A stretch of DNA of 64,000 nucleotides, taken from assembly GCA_041390125.1 (NCBI GenBank), contig JAWKQN010000006.1, positions 124,001 to 188,000 on the forward strand, written 5' to 3'. The notes beneath the pieces were generated by a model. That model did not search any database, was not told the DNA's origin, and saw only the letters and a list, made by a program, of their open reading frames with translations. This document shows, piece after piece, positions 26,084-36,210 of this stretch; within the stretch, counting starts at the first letter, position 1; every line of letters starts with the position of its first letter. The DNA is from Gemmatimonadota bacterium. GTDB lineage: Bacteria; Gemmatimonadota; Gemmatimonadetes; Longimicrobiales; Gaopeijiaceae. The translations under genes were made by a program, and so were the position numbers.

Positions 26084-26673
26084 GCACCGATCGTCGCAGC
26101 TTCCTGAAGGCCGCCGGGACCGCCTTGGGCGCCGCGGCGGTGGGTACTGGATGCGCACCGAATCCAGCGAGCGACCGTGAGGACGCTGCGGCGAGCACGT
26201 CCCTGGACGGCGGACTGCTGCGCGCGGTGGCCGTGCTGGTGCTGCCCGCAGAGCTGTCGCCGGTGGAGCAGGAGGAGGCCGTGCAGGGCTTCGAGCGCTG
26301 GGCCGCAGGCTATGAGCCCGTGGCCGAGCTCAACCACGGCTACGGGACGTCGGAGATCCGGTACGGCCCGCCCGACCCGCGGCCGGGCTGGGCGGCGCAG
26401 CTGCGGGGGCTGGATCTCGAAGCGCAGCGGCGCTCGCAGACGGGGTTCGCGGCGCTCGAGCGCACGGAGGCCGACCCGCTGCTCCGCGGCCACCTCGCAG
26501 GTGCACGCGGCGGGCTGGGCGCTCCGCTGCAGGCCGAGCACGTCGCCCTGGCCCTGCTGGGGTGGTGGCTGTCCACGCCGGATGCCACCGACCGCTGCTA
26601 CGGCGTGCGCATCGCGCCGCAGACCTGTCGTGGCATCGACACCGCGCCCGCCGAGCCGGAGGCGATCCTGTGA
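26080..26673 (+). CDS. Gluconate 2-dehydrogenase subunit 3 family protein (Tat signal)
   Basis: A 197-residue small subunit. The N-terminus has a twin-arginine signal (TDRRSFLKAAG), ending at a possible lipobox Cys25, so it is exported folded and can carry a bound partner with it. The rest is helical (for example LLRAVAVLVLPAELSPVEQ) and matches the gamma-subunit family of gluconate 2-dehydrogenase and FAD-dependent sugar dehydrogenases. Those subunits escort the signal-less flavoprotein through Tat. The flavoprotein gene follows at once (GTGA overlap) and indeed lacks a signal peptide. Confidence 0.85.
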   Translation: MSTDRRSFLKAAGTALGAAAVGTGCAPNPASDREDAAASTSLDGGLLRAVAVLVLPAELSPVEQEEAVQGFERWAAGYEPVAELNHGYGTSEIRYGPPDPRPGWAAQLRGLDLEAQRRSQTGFAALERTEADPLLRGHLAGARGGLGAPLQAEHVALALLGWWLSTPDATDRCYGVRIAPQTCRGIDTAPAEPEAIL

Positions 26674-28295
26674 GACGCCGCATCGAGGAAGCGGACGTGG
26701 TGATCATCGGTGGGGGGATCAGCGCCGCCCTGGTGGCCGAGAAGCTCACGGACGAGCACGACGTGGACGTGCTCGTCGTGGAGGCAGGCGGCGAGTCGGC
26801 CCTGCTCGAGGCGCGGGGCGAGCGGCGCCAGCGCTACCTGGACTACGGGGAGAACCCGTGGACGGACGACCACATCGCCGATCAGGTGGCGCTCGGGATC
26901 ATGTCGCGCTCCATGGTGGTGGGCGGGCAGGCGCTCCACTGGGGGGGCACCACGCCGCGCTTCACGCCCGAGGACTTCCAGCATCGATCGTACTTCGGCG
27001 TGCACACGGACTGGCCCCTCGACTACGACACGCTCGATCCGTACTACCAGGACGCGGAGGAGCGCATCGGGATCGCCGGCGAGCAGGGACCCGATCCCCT
27101 CGATCCGCGCGGCGCGCCCTACCCCATGCCGGCGGTCCCGCTCACGTGGACGCTGGGTCGGCTGCAGGAGTGGGTGTCCGCCGCGGGCATCCCCACCTGG
27201 ATCAATCCGGTGGCCAAGAACACGCAGCCCTGGCGTGGCCGCAACGTCTGCCAGCGCTGCGACACCTGCAACATCTGCCCCACGGGCGCCAAGTACACCC
27301 CCGATTTCACCTTCCAGCAGCTGCTCGGTGCCGGCCGCATACGTCTGCACCCGCGCACGCTCGTGCGCCGCCTGCTGCTCGAAGACGGCACGTCGCGCAT
27401 CCACGCGGCCGTCGCGCGTTCCTACGACGATCCCGACACCGACGTGGTCTACCAGGCACGCACCTTCGTGCTGGCCGCGGGCTACACGTGGAGTCCGCAC
27501 CTGTTGTTGTTGTCCGCGCAGGGTGCCTTCCCGGAGGGACTGGCCAATTCCTCCGGACTGGTGGGCCGCTACATGAACGGGCACCGCAGCGTGAGCGCCT
27601 TCGTGGAATTGCCGCTGCGCCTGCTGCCCGGCATGTACAACGGGCATTCGCTCATCTCCAAGTATTTCCAGCGGCCCACGGCAGCCGGCGGACCGGGCCT
27701 TCCGGACGGCTTCATGCGTCACGACTTCCGGGTCTGGGAGTCGACCACCGCCCGCGGTCCCCGGCTGCGGGACGACGACGACCGCCTGCTGCTCGGGGAC
27801 GACCTGATGGCGGACTGGCGTGCGCGCACCGCGACCGGCACCACCCGGCTACGCTCCTACTACGACGTGATCCCGGACCGGGACAGCCGGGTGGAGCTGG
27901 ACCGCGGGCGCACCAACCGCTTCGGAGATCCGCTGCCCACGTTGCACTTCCAGGACGCACCGATCTCCCGTGAGCAGCGGGGGCGCACCGAAGCGCGCAT
28001 CCGCGGCGTCTTCGAGCGGCTCGCGGCGTCCGGCAACGGCCGCGTGCTGCGTACCTCCGTGGACGATACGCAGGATCACCCCGGAGGGGGATGCCGCATG
28101 GGGGACGATGCGGCCGACAGCGTGGTCGATTCCTGGGGCCGCACGCACGACCACGAGAACCTGTTCGTGGTGGGCGCCCCCACGATGGTGTCCGGTGGCT
28201 GCAGCAACGGTACGCTGACGTTCGCGGCCCTCTCGTTGCGGGCCGCGGAGGAGGTGGGCCGCGCCTTCCCCGACCGGGCTCCGGCCGGGGCCTGA
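26670..28295 (+). CDS. GMC-type FAD oxidoreductase, catalytic subunit of a sugar/gluconate-type dehydrogenase
   Basis: 541 residues, starting at a GTG that overlaps the previous stop. The FAD dinucleotide fold is at the N-terminus (DVVIIGGGISAALVAEKL). The GMC landmarks include GGQALHWGGTTPRF and the C-terminal HPGGGCRMG and GGCSNGTLTFAAL. A tight cysteine run, Cys194, 197, 200 and 203 (CQRCDTCNICP), would suit an iron-sulfur cluster, as proposed for relatives with a similar CxxCxxCxxxCP run. It has no export signal and probably travels with the Tat-signal subunit encoded upstream. It should oxidise a sugar or sugar acid; a dedicated cytochrome c subunit gene is absent. Partners are encoded in the same operon. 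Confidence 0.88.
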   Translation: MRRRIEEADVVIIGGGISAALVAEKLTDEHDVDVLVVEAGGESALLEARGERRQRYLDYGENPWTDDHIADQVALGIMSRSMVVGGQALHWGGTTPRFTPEDFQHRSYFGVHTDWPLDYDTLDPYYQDAEERIGIAGEQGPDPLDPRGAPYPMPAVPLTWTLGRLQEWVSAAGIPTWINPVAKNTQPWRGRNVCQRCDTCNICPTGAKYTPDFTFQQLLGAGRIRLHPRTLVRRLLLEDGTSRIHAAVARSYDDPDTDVVYQARTFVLAAGYTWSPHLLLLSAQGAFPEGLANSSGLVGRYMNGHRSVSAFVELPLRLLPGMYNGHSLISKYFQRPTAAGGPGLPDGFMRHDFRVWESTTARGPRLRDDDDRLLLGDDLMADWRARTATGTTRLRSYYDVIPDRDSRVELDRGRTNRFGDPLPTLHFQDAPISREQRGRTEARIRGVFERLAASGNGRVLRTSVDDTQDHPGGGCRMGDDAADSVVDSWGRTHDHENLFVVGAPTMVSGGCSNGTLTFAALSLRAAEEVGRAFPDRAPAGA

Positions 28296-28299
28296 TCGG

Positions 28300-28762
28300 G
28301 TGGGTCTGCACGTCGTCCTGGTCCATCCCGAGATCCACTGGAACACCGGCAACGCGGGGCGCACCTGCCTGGCGGTCGGCGCGAGCCTCCACCTGATCGA
28401 GCCGCTGGGCTTCTCGCTGGAGGAGCGCGAAGTGAAACGCGCGGGGCTCGACTACTGGCCGCACGTGGACCTGCAGGTCTGGCCGGACTGGGACAGGTTC
28501 GAGGAGGCCCTGCCCGGGCTGGGCGAGCCCTGGTTCTTCTCCACGCGCGCGCCGCGTTCCTACTGGGATGCCCCGCTGGGCGCGCCGGAGGACGTGGTGC
28601 TGATCTTCGGGCGCGAGACGATCGGGCTGCCCGACGCCCTGCACGAACGCTACGCGGAGCGCTTCGTCTCCATGCCGGTGGCGTCCCCGCGCGTCCGCTC
28701 CCTGAACCTGTCGACCAGCGTGGCGCTCGCGGCGTACGAGGTGCTGCGGCAGCGGCGCGACG

Positions 28763-28776
<14 letters not shown>
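28300..28776 (+). CDS. trmL: tRNA (cytidine/uridine-34 2'-O)-methyltransferase (SPOUT family)
   Basis: 158 residues, the normal size of TrmL, which methylates the ribose of the wobble nucleotide in leucine tRNAs using S-adenosylmethionine. The SPOUT motifs are present: an N-terminal HWNTGNAGRTC, the middle FGRETIGLP, and the C-terminal knot SLNLSTSVALAAYEVLRQ. The start is a GTG 4 nt after the GMC stop, which suggests read-through from that operon. The 3' end overlaps the convergent phosphoglucomutase gene by 14 nt. Confidence 0.93.
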
Positions 28777-30424
<1,648 letters not shown>

Positions 30425-30578
30425 TGACGGGTCTCGGAGATGGAATGGGGGCGCCAGGACCCGAAGGTTTGACCGCAGAGCGGCGCGGATCAAGTCCGAC
30501 CCGCCCTGTCCACCCCGCCGGGCCAAGGCGGCGGGACGCTGGGCGCCCCTCCGGCCCGCGCTCCGCCGACCTGCAGCG

Positions 30579-30607
30579 CTCCGCCGCCGGACCATCCGGC
30601 GGCGGAG
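30579..30607 (-). terminator. Strong hairpin after the large surface lipoprotein gene
   Basis: CTCCGCCGCCGG and CCGGCGGCGGAG form a perfect 12-bp stem with an ACCAT loop, starting 11 nt behind the stop of the minus-strand lipoprotein gene. It should separate that gene from pgm. Confidence 0.6.
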
Positions 30608-30617
30608 CCCCCGCCTG

Positions 30618-32987
30618 CTAGTTGATCCGCTGGGTGTAGACGACGGCGTTGTTGCTCGCGACGGGATCCGTGTCCTGCCCGGTGACGGAAAGCGTGGTGG
30701 TATGGAGACCCGTCTGGATGCCCTCCAGAGTGAGCGTGAACTCCGCCCGTGCCCCCGCGGCGAGCGGCCCGATCGCACAGGTGATCACCTCGGCCGCATC
30801 CGCCGTGCAGGCGGCGCCCGCGGCGGACACGAAGGCGAGCCCCACCAGCGGCGTCGTGACCACGGTCGAACCGCTCGACGCAGACGGACCGGAATTCGCG
30901 ACGCGGAAGACGTTGTCCATCGTGTCGCCGAGCACCTGGCCATACTCCTGGCTGACCTGGGTCAGGACGAGGTCCGCTTCCGCGTCGTTGTCCTCGATCT
31001 CGATGGTCACCGACGGTGCCGCCACGCCGCCGTAGCGCGGGTCCGTGCTGACCACCGTATGACGGATGGTGTCGGTGTGGAGCCCTTCGAGCACTGAATC
31101 GTCCAGGGCGGACGTCAAGAACTCCAGCGGCAACATCCAGTCGTCCACAGTGAAGGTCTTGGCTCCCTCCGTGAGCACCTGTCCCAGAATCGATGTGGTG
31201 CTCACCTGTACGTCCGCGGTGGGCGCGTCCGGTCCGAGACACAGGCTGTAGCTCTGGGGCCCCTGCCCCTCCGCCAGGTGCAGCGCGTCCGGATGGGACG
31301 CGAGAGCCGGACCCGCGGGGTCGAAACCGACAAGGGTGGCGGTGCCGCCGCGGGTGTGCAGCCGCCACGCCCGCGCCGCATCGAGGCCGAGGCCGTTCAC
31401 CGCCGCGAACGACACGCTGGCCGAACCGTCGTGCGTGATGAGCGGCAGCGCCTGGCCGCACTGACCGCCGACGAAGGCTGGGTCGGTCTCGACCGTGAGG
31501 GTTCCCGTGGCGGAGAGGGCCCCTGCGACGGCGACCGCATCGAACTCACCTGCTGTGGCTCCCTCCACCTCGATCACCACCTCGGTGGCGCTGTCGAGCA
31601 GTGCCGACGCCATCGTCAGCGTGCCGGTGCCGTTGCCGGGGAGGATGCGCGCACCGAAGGCGATCACGTCACCCACCGTACCGGCACCGGTGAGCGTGGC
31701 GCGGTCGAGCTCCAACACGCCGTCCATCACGCTCCCGGCGTTGGCCTGGAACGTCGTGCCGGTGGCCAAGTGCAGGGTGGAAGTGTCCGCGTCGATGGTT
31801 CCCTTGTTCTTGAAAACGTTCGGCGAACCGGCGCCTCCGGGTCCGGCGACGCTCAGTCGCGCGTCGGTGACGTAGCTCACCTCGCCCTGGTTCACGATGC
31901 TGTCTGCGAGCACGAGGACCGGGCCCGTCACGCGCCATTCTCCCCGATTCACGAGGCCGGGCAGGACGACGGACATCGAATCGGCCGAACTCGTCCAAAG
32001 ATGCAGGACGCCCTCGTTGATGGTCGGCCCGGCTGTCTGCCGATCAAACGCATAGCTCCGCTGCGCGGTGCCGAGAGCCCGCAGCGTCACATCCCTCCCG
32101 ATGATCCCGGTGACGCGCGTGGTCCCCGGCGACGTCCCCGTCAGATGGAGCGTCCCGTCGAGTCGGCTGGTCTGCAGCACGACGTCGCTGTTCCACACCG
32201 AAACGGCGTGTGGAGAGGGCTCGAGCTCGCCCCCCGACCAATCGAAGGGGAAGAAGATCTGGATGGGTGCAAGGCCGACCACCGAGCCCGACCGCTGCAG
32301 CCAGCGTGCTCCCGTGGCGCCACCCCGGTGCAGGAAATCGATGGGACTGGTACCCGCCGCGCGTCCGACGATCACTCCGGTGTTGATGACACGGGCATCC
32401 GTGGCCAACCAGACGTCGATCGGTGCGGTGAGATCGAGTGTGCCTCCGTTGCGGATGCGTGCGACCTCGAAGCGCGCGAGCAGTCCCCCGCAGGCACAGG
32501 GGTTGGATACGGTCAAGCGGCCGTCGTTGATCAGGGTCGGGCCCGGATTGCCGCCGATGACGTGGCCTCCGACCGAAGGGATCTCGAAACGGCTGCCGGC
32601 GGCGACCTCCAGCGTGTCAGAGACTGCGAAGGTGCTGGCCACGACGGGATCCCACTCGAGCGTCACCTCCGCGCCCGGGCCCCCGATGCGCAGACTGGCC
32701 ACGTCCGTGGGCGAAGCCAATTGGACCGTGTAGGTGCCCGGCGCGTCGATGCAGACCACATCGCCCGGTGCGGGCACGCCGGCGGGCGTCCAGCGTCCCG
32801 CGTCGAGCCACAGGCCGCCGATGCCGGACGTCCAGGTGCGGGTACAGGCGCTGCTGGGGATCGCCACGGCAGCCGCCTGAAGCGCCGGCGGGGCCGGTGC
32901 GGCGGCCGCGGGGTGGGTGGGACTATCGTGACAGGCTCCCACGGCCGATGCGACCGACAGGAGCGCGAGGATACGAAGCCGCGGCAT
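30618..32987 (-). CDS. Large surface lipoprotein with Calx-beta-like and DUF11-like domains
   Basis: 789 residues. A lipoprotein signal ends in VGAC (Cys19). The next 500 residues form a long beta-rich stretch with repeated low-complexity strands of the kind seen in beta-helix or autotransporter passenger repeats (LINDGRLTVSN, INTGVIVGRA, VNRGEWRVTGPV, VNQGEVSYVTDA). A Calx-beta-like unit ends with the motif PSVTIEIEDNDAE (about 665-678). The C-terminal 110 residues look like a DUF11/CARDB domain (VANSGPSASSGSTVVTT, ending DTDPVASNNAVV). This layout suits an adhesin or surface scaffold. Its substrate is unknown. Start chosen at the ATG that places the lipobox. Confidence 0.75.
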   Translation of the reverse strand: MPRLRILALLSVASAVGACHDSPTHPAAAAPAPPALQAAAVAIPSSACTRTWTSGIGGLWLDAGRWTPAGVPAPGDVVCIDAPGTYTVQLASPTDVASLRIGGPGAEVTLEWDPVVASTFAVSDTLEVAAGSRFEIPSVGGHVIGGNPGPTLINDGRLTVSNPCACGGLLARFEVARIRNGGTLDLTAPIDVWLATDARVINTGVIVGRAAGTSPIDFLHRGGATGARWLQRSGSVVGLAPIQIFFPFDWSGGELEPSPHAVSVWNSDVVLQTSRLDGTLHLTGTSPGTTRVTGIIGRDVTLRALGTAQRSYAFDRQTAGPTINEGVLHLWTSSADSMSVVLPGLVNRGEWRVTGPVLVLADSIVNQGEVSYVTDARLSVAGPGGAGSPNVFKNKGTIDADTSTLHLATGTTFQANAGSVMDGVLELDRATLTGAGTVGDVIAFGARILPGNGTGTLTMASALLDSATEVVIEVEGATAGEFDAVAVAGALSATGTLTVETDPAFVGGQCGQALPLITHDGSASVSFAAVNGLGLDAARAWRLHTRGGTATLVGFDPAGPALASHPDALHLAEGQGPQSYSLCLGPDAPTADVQVSTTSILGQVLTEGAKTFTVDDWMLPLEFLTSALDDSVLEGLHTDTIRHTVVSTDPRYGGVAAPSVTIEIEDNDAEADLVLTQVSQEYGQVLGDTMDNVFRVANSGPSASSGSTVVTTPLVGLAFVSAAGAACTADAAEVITCAIGPLAAGARAEFTLTLEGIQTGLHTTTLSVTGQDTDPVASNNAVVYTQRIN

Positions 32988-33146
32988 GATGCATTCCCCC
33001 GTTGGAATGGCGTTGCGCGCGGCCACTCGACCGCGGCACACCGGCCACGGCGACGAGGAAGGGAGGATCTGGACATCACCCGCAGCGGTGATCGACGAGC
33101 GGGGAGAGCGGGGCCGGCGGGAGGAGAGGGTGTGAGTGGACGAGAA

Positions 33147-33162
33147 CCCGCGGGCCCGCGGG
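33147..33162 (-). terminator. GC palindrome downstream of the SDR gene
   Basis: CCCGCG-GGCC-CGCGGG folds into a 6-bp stem 25 nt after the SDR stop, in the 200-nt gap before the lipoprotein gene. No U-tract follows. It could equally be a chance palindrome in GC-rich DNA. Confidence 0.3.
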
Positions 33163-33187
33163 ATGAAACCCCCTTGGAGCCTGGGAC

Positions 33188-33934
33188 CTACGGATCCGTC
33201 CCGTGCGACGCGTAGTACCCGGCGATCCGCTCGTGGAAGCCAGCGCGTGTGTAGACGTCGGGTCGGCCCGTGTCGATGACGTCCGCGAGGACGGCGGCAA
33301 CCTCCTCGGCACTCTGCGACTCGGGAAAGGAGCGGGAGTCGGGTCCGCCGTGCAGCGCACTGTTGCCGAAGTCGGTGCGTACCACGCCCGGGGAGAGCAG
33401 CGAGATGCGGATGCCGGGATGCGACTCGGCCAGCTCGGCCCGGAACGTGGCCGTCAGCGCGTTCAGGAAGTGCTTGGCCCCGCAGTAGGCGGAGCGGATG
33501 GTGGCGAACGGCACGCGTCCCAGGAGCGAGGACACGTTGATCAGGTGGCCCTGGCCCCGCTCCTTGAAGTGCGGGAGCACCTCCTGCATGCCGTACAGCG
33601 CGCTCAGCACGTTGGCGCGCATCATGGCGTCGATGTCGTCGTCCGTGAGCTCCGAGGGCAACCGGGAGATCCCCCGACCGGCATTGTTCACCCAGACGTC
33701 GACGCGACCGAAGCGCTCGAGCGTCGCGTCCACGGCCCGCCGCACCTCGGCGCGGACCTCCATGTCGGCGCTGACCGGGAAGACGGTGCCTCCGGCCTCC
33801 CGCGCGACCTCCTCCAGCTTCTCGGCCCGGCGGGCCACCGGCACCACGGCATCCCCGCGGGCGGCGAGGAGCTGGACTGCGGCCGCGCCGATCCCGGCGC
33901 TGCCACCCGTTATGACGACGACCCGGGGGTCCAT
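33188..33934 (-). CDS. Short-chain dehydrogenase/reductase (SDR)
   Basis: 248 residues, a classical SDR. The cofactor loop is TGGSAGIG (residues 9-16), the structural motif is NNAG, the catalytic serine sits in INVSSLLG, and the Tyr/Lys pair is YCGAKH. The arginine pair just after the second strand (VARRAEKLEE) suggests NADP(H) preference. The substrate cannot be read from sequence; this group includes oxidoreductases of alcohols, sugars and fatty acyl groups. It starts 26 nt after the 3' end of a tRNA-Val gene on the same strand, with AGGGGAGGGAGG upstream, so it may be made from a transcript that runs through the tRNA. Confidence 0.9.
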   Translation of the reverse strand: MDPRVVVITGGSAGIGAAAVQLLAARGDAVVPVARRAEKLEEVAREAGGTVFPVSADMEVRAEVRRAVDATLERFGRVDVWVNNAGRGISRLPSELTDDDIDAMMRANVLSALYGMQEVLPHFKERGQGHLINVSSLLGRVPFATIRSAYCGAKHFLNALTATFRAELAESHPGIRISLLSPGVVRTDFGNSALHGGPDSRSFPESQSAEEVAAVLADVIDTGRPDVYTRAGFHERIAGYYASHGTDP

Positions 33935-33960
33935 GGACCTCCCTCCCCTGCATGGGATAT

Positions 33961-34034
33961 GGGCGCTGCTGGATTCGAACCAGCGACCCCCTGCTTGTAA
34001 GGCAGGTGCTCTGGACCAGCTGAGCTAAGCGCCC
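33961..34034 (-). tRNA. tRNA-Val (anticodon TAC)
   Basis: 74 nt. The acceptor stem GGGCGCT/AGCGCCC, D-arm with GAGC pairing, anticodon stem CCTGC/GCAGG around CTTACAA, and T-arm GCTGG-TTCGAAT-CCAGC all fold without mismatches. The anticodon TAC reads valine GTA codons. CCA is not encoded; the tail must be added by nucleotidyltransferase. Confidence 0.96.
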
Positions 34035-34112
34035 GGCACTTGTGCCTGCCTGAAGATAGGGTGTGGCGGGGGAGTCGAGCCAGCGCACCCACTGGGCCGA
34101 GGGAGGTCAGAC

Positions 34113-34784
34113 CTACGCGACGGTGGCGCGCAGCGCACCCACCTCGGACCGGTGGAACAGGAGGGCAATCGACCCCGTGGCTCCCGGAAACGTGATCGCC
34201 CAGGCGGAGGCCGGCCAGATGAGGACGTTCAGATAGAGCTGCCCCACCAGGAACGGCAGGAGCAGCCCGTTCGCGATCAAGAACCAGCGCGCGATGCGCT
34301 CAGCTCCGTGGGTGGCGAACACGGGTGCCGCGAACAGCGTCGCCAGACTCATGAAGCTGTATCCCAAGAGGTCCACGGAGTACAAGAACGAGTCGAAGGG
34401 GACGAACAGGAACACCTCGATGCCCGCGGTACGCGCTTCGGCGATGCGAGGCCCCACGAACGTCAGCTGAACGAAGTAGGTCATGCTGATCAGGACCGCG
34501 TAGACGGTCCCGAAGGCGAGCGCCGCCTGGCTCCAGACCTTCTTCTCGCGCGGTGCAGCCTGGTGGACGCTGACGAGCAACACGAGGAACGAGCTACCGA
34601 GCAGGAGGGAGGGAGTGAGCAGGACGGCGATCCCGAGGGTGGTGCTCGAACTCGCCGGCCCACCGTCGGAGCCGAGCCAGCCGAGCCACTCCGCGAGTTG
34701 CGCCACGACATACGTCAGGCTGAATACCGTGGCCAGGATCGCGGACCAGAACCCCACGGCACGATTGGCGGTTGTCACGTACAT
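34113..34784 (-). CDS. Multi-pass membrane protein of unknown function
   Basis: 223 residues with about six hydrophobic segments (near 12-32, 49-70, 85-105, 122-142, 147-165 and 170-200) joined by short loops, with no enzymatic motif that I can see. The spans are rich in Phe, Leu and Tyr (VLISMTYFVQLTFVG), and the loop SVHQAAPREKKVWSQAA is basic, so it faces the cytoplasm. It stands alone between the tRNA and the PHP-domain gene. I do not recognise its family. Confidence 0.7.
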   Translation of the reverse strand: MYVTTANRAVGFWSAILATVFSLTYVVAQLAEWLGWLGSDGGPASSSTTLGIAVLLTPSLLLGSSFLVLLVSVHQAAPREKKVWSQAALAFGTVYAVLISMTYFVQLTFVGPRIAEARTAGIEVFLFVPFDSFLYSVDLLGYSFMSLATLFAAPVFATHGAERIARWFLIANGLLLPFLVGQLYLNVLIWPASAWAITFPGATGSIALLFHRSEVGALRATVA

Positions 34785-34934
34785 CGCCCGCGCTCCCCGT
34801 TGCGACCCCGATTCGACCTGCGTTTTCTAGGGCCACGGACAGTCTAGCCAGAGCGCCGTGATTCGGTCTGTCGGGGAGGACCCGCCCCACGCCGTCGGCA
34901 CCCGCCGGTCCCGGGCGTGGCGGCCGCACCCGCG

Positions 34935-35675
34935 CTACGGCGTTCGCACTGCCAACACCCTTCCCGGCCCCTCCACCAGCAGATCCCGAACGGCCTGGGC
35001 CGGCAGGATCTCCTCCAACGCAGCCAGGATCTCCTCCGGCATATGCGGCCGGAACTCCCCGTGGTGATCCGTGGCCACCAGATCGGCGATCCCCTCCCGG
35101 CACAGCGTCGTACCGAGGTCCTGAGCACCGCGACCGTGGTGTCCGAGCAGGCTTCCTCCGTTGACCTGCAACGACGCCCCCAGCCCGCGCCACTCCTCCA
35201 TGGCAGCCAACGGGTCCGTATCCCCATAGGCGTAGCGCTCCGGGTGCGCGAGGATCACGCGACGACCGTCCGCCCGACCGGCCGCGACGACCGCCGCTCC
35301 GTCGAAGCCGGGCCGGAACCCGAGTTCCACGAGTACGGTCTGGCCACCGTCCACCCCCACGCCTTCGATCTGGAGCGCACGGCGGAGGTCCTCGGGTCCG
35401 GGGGCCAGGATCTCCTGGCCCAGGTGCAGGCGGGGAAAGCCGTCCTTCTCGCCTACGGCGCCCTGGACGCAGGTGAATCGCTCGCGGTGGAGGGCGACGT
35501 CCGCAGCGAGCTGCTCCGGCGACCGGGTGGCCGCCAACAGGTGGGGCGTGAAGCACACGGCCGCGACCCCCTGGGCGCAGAACATCTGCAGGTGACGAAG
35601 GGTCTCGTCGAGCGACCGGGAGCCGTCGTCGACGTCGGGGAGCAGATGGTTGTGGAGATCGCAGGCGAGGGCCAG
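34935..35675 (-). CDS. PHP-domain phosphoesterase/tyrosine phosphatase (CpsB/CapC-like) with a probable CTG start
   Basis: A metal-dependent PHP-family enzyme of about 246 residues. The metal ligands appear in the family order: CDLHNHLLPDVDDG at the N-terminus, CFTPHLLA, LILAHPERYAYG-type HPER, and VATDHHGEF near the C-terminus. CapC/CpsB members dephosphorylate tyrosine on capsule-synthesis kinases; no such kinase is nearby, so the substrate is open. The conserved N-terminus leaves no ATG, GTG or TTG nearby: the first ATG upstream lies inside the next gene at 35891. CTG at 35675, four bases after GGAGG, is the only candidate at the right place. Confidence 0.75.
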   Translation of the reverse strand: MALACDLHNHLLPDVDDGSRSLDETLRHLQMFCAQGVAAVCFTPHLLAATRSPEQLAADVALHRERFTCVQGAVGEKDGFPRLHLGQEILAPGPEDLRRALQIEGVGVDGGQTVLVELGFRPGFDGAAVVAAGRADGRRVILAHPERYAYGDTDPLAAMEEWRGLGASLQVNGGSLLGHHGRGAQDLGTTLCREGIADLVATDHHGEFRPHMPEEILAALEEILPAQAVRDLLVEGPGRVLAVRTP

Positions 35676-35769
35676 GAGGCCTCCGGGGCCGAAGGGATCA
35701 GGGCGGAAATGGCCGACCGGCGGAGCGGCGAGCCCCCGTCCGTACCGCCGGAAGCATCCCGCGTGCCGC

Positions 35770-36039
35770 TCAGCGAGGATCGCCCACCACGAGGGAGATG
35801 AACACCACGACCACGCCCAGCACCCACGGAGCGAGGCCGACGAGCAGCCCGTGACGGAGGTCCTTTCCCATCCAGGCCAGCCAGGCACCATAGCCGCCCA
35901 GCCCCAGGCCCAGGAGCGCCGCAAGAACCGTGGTGGGCGTCCCGTACTTGCTCGTCTGCAGGATCCCCAGGACGTTGAGCGCGGCCCGGACCCCGAACCA
36001 GAGGTTCAGCGCCGCAACCAGGGACACGAGGATTCGCAT
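35770..36039 (-). CDS. Small membrane protein, three spans
   Basis: 89 residues with three hydrophobic segments (about 3-25, 38-58 and 66-85; the last is LVGLAPWVLGVVVVFISLVV). No motif points to a function. ATG at 36039 was chosen over an upstream start because it begins directly at the first span. It lies 94 nt before the PHP gene on the same strand, so they may be one unit. Unknown family. Confidence 0.6.
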   Translation of the reverse strand: MRILVSLVAALNLWFGVRAALNVLGILQTSKYGTPTTVLAALLGLGLGGYGAWLAWMGKDLRHGLLVGLAPWVLGVVVVFISLVVGDPR

Positions 36040-36210
36040 GCGATGCGTCCTTCGGAGCAAGGGCCCGACCGGCAGCCAGGACGCTCGCGCCGAGCCCGCG
36101 CCCGCGCAATCCAGGACCGGCACCCTCCGGTCGGCTGCACCACCGCCTGCGGGTACAGGTAGAGGGGCCCCGGACGCCGGCCACCTCCGACGCTCGTCCG
36201 CGAGCCGCCC

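Noticed and set aside
31278..33215. A 645-residue open frame on the plus strand opposite the surface lipoprotein
   Set aside because: No domain or signal; the composition (Arg, Gly, Pro, His) is typical of GC-rich antisense. The minus-strand lipoprotein has a clear lipobox and domains.
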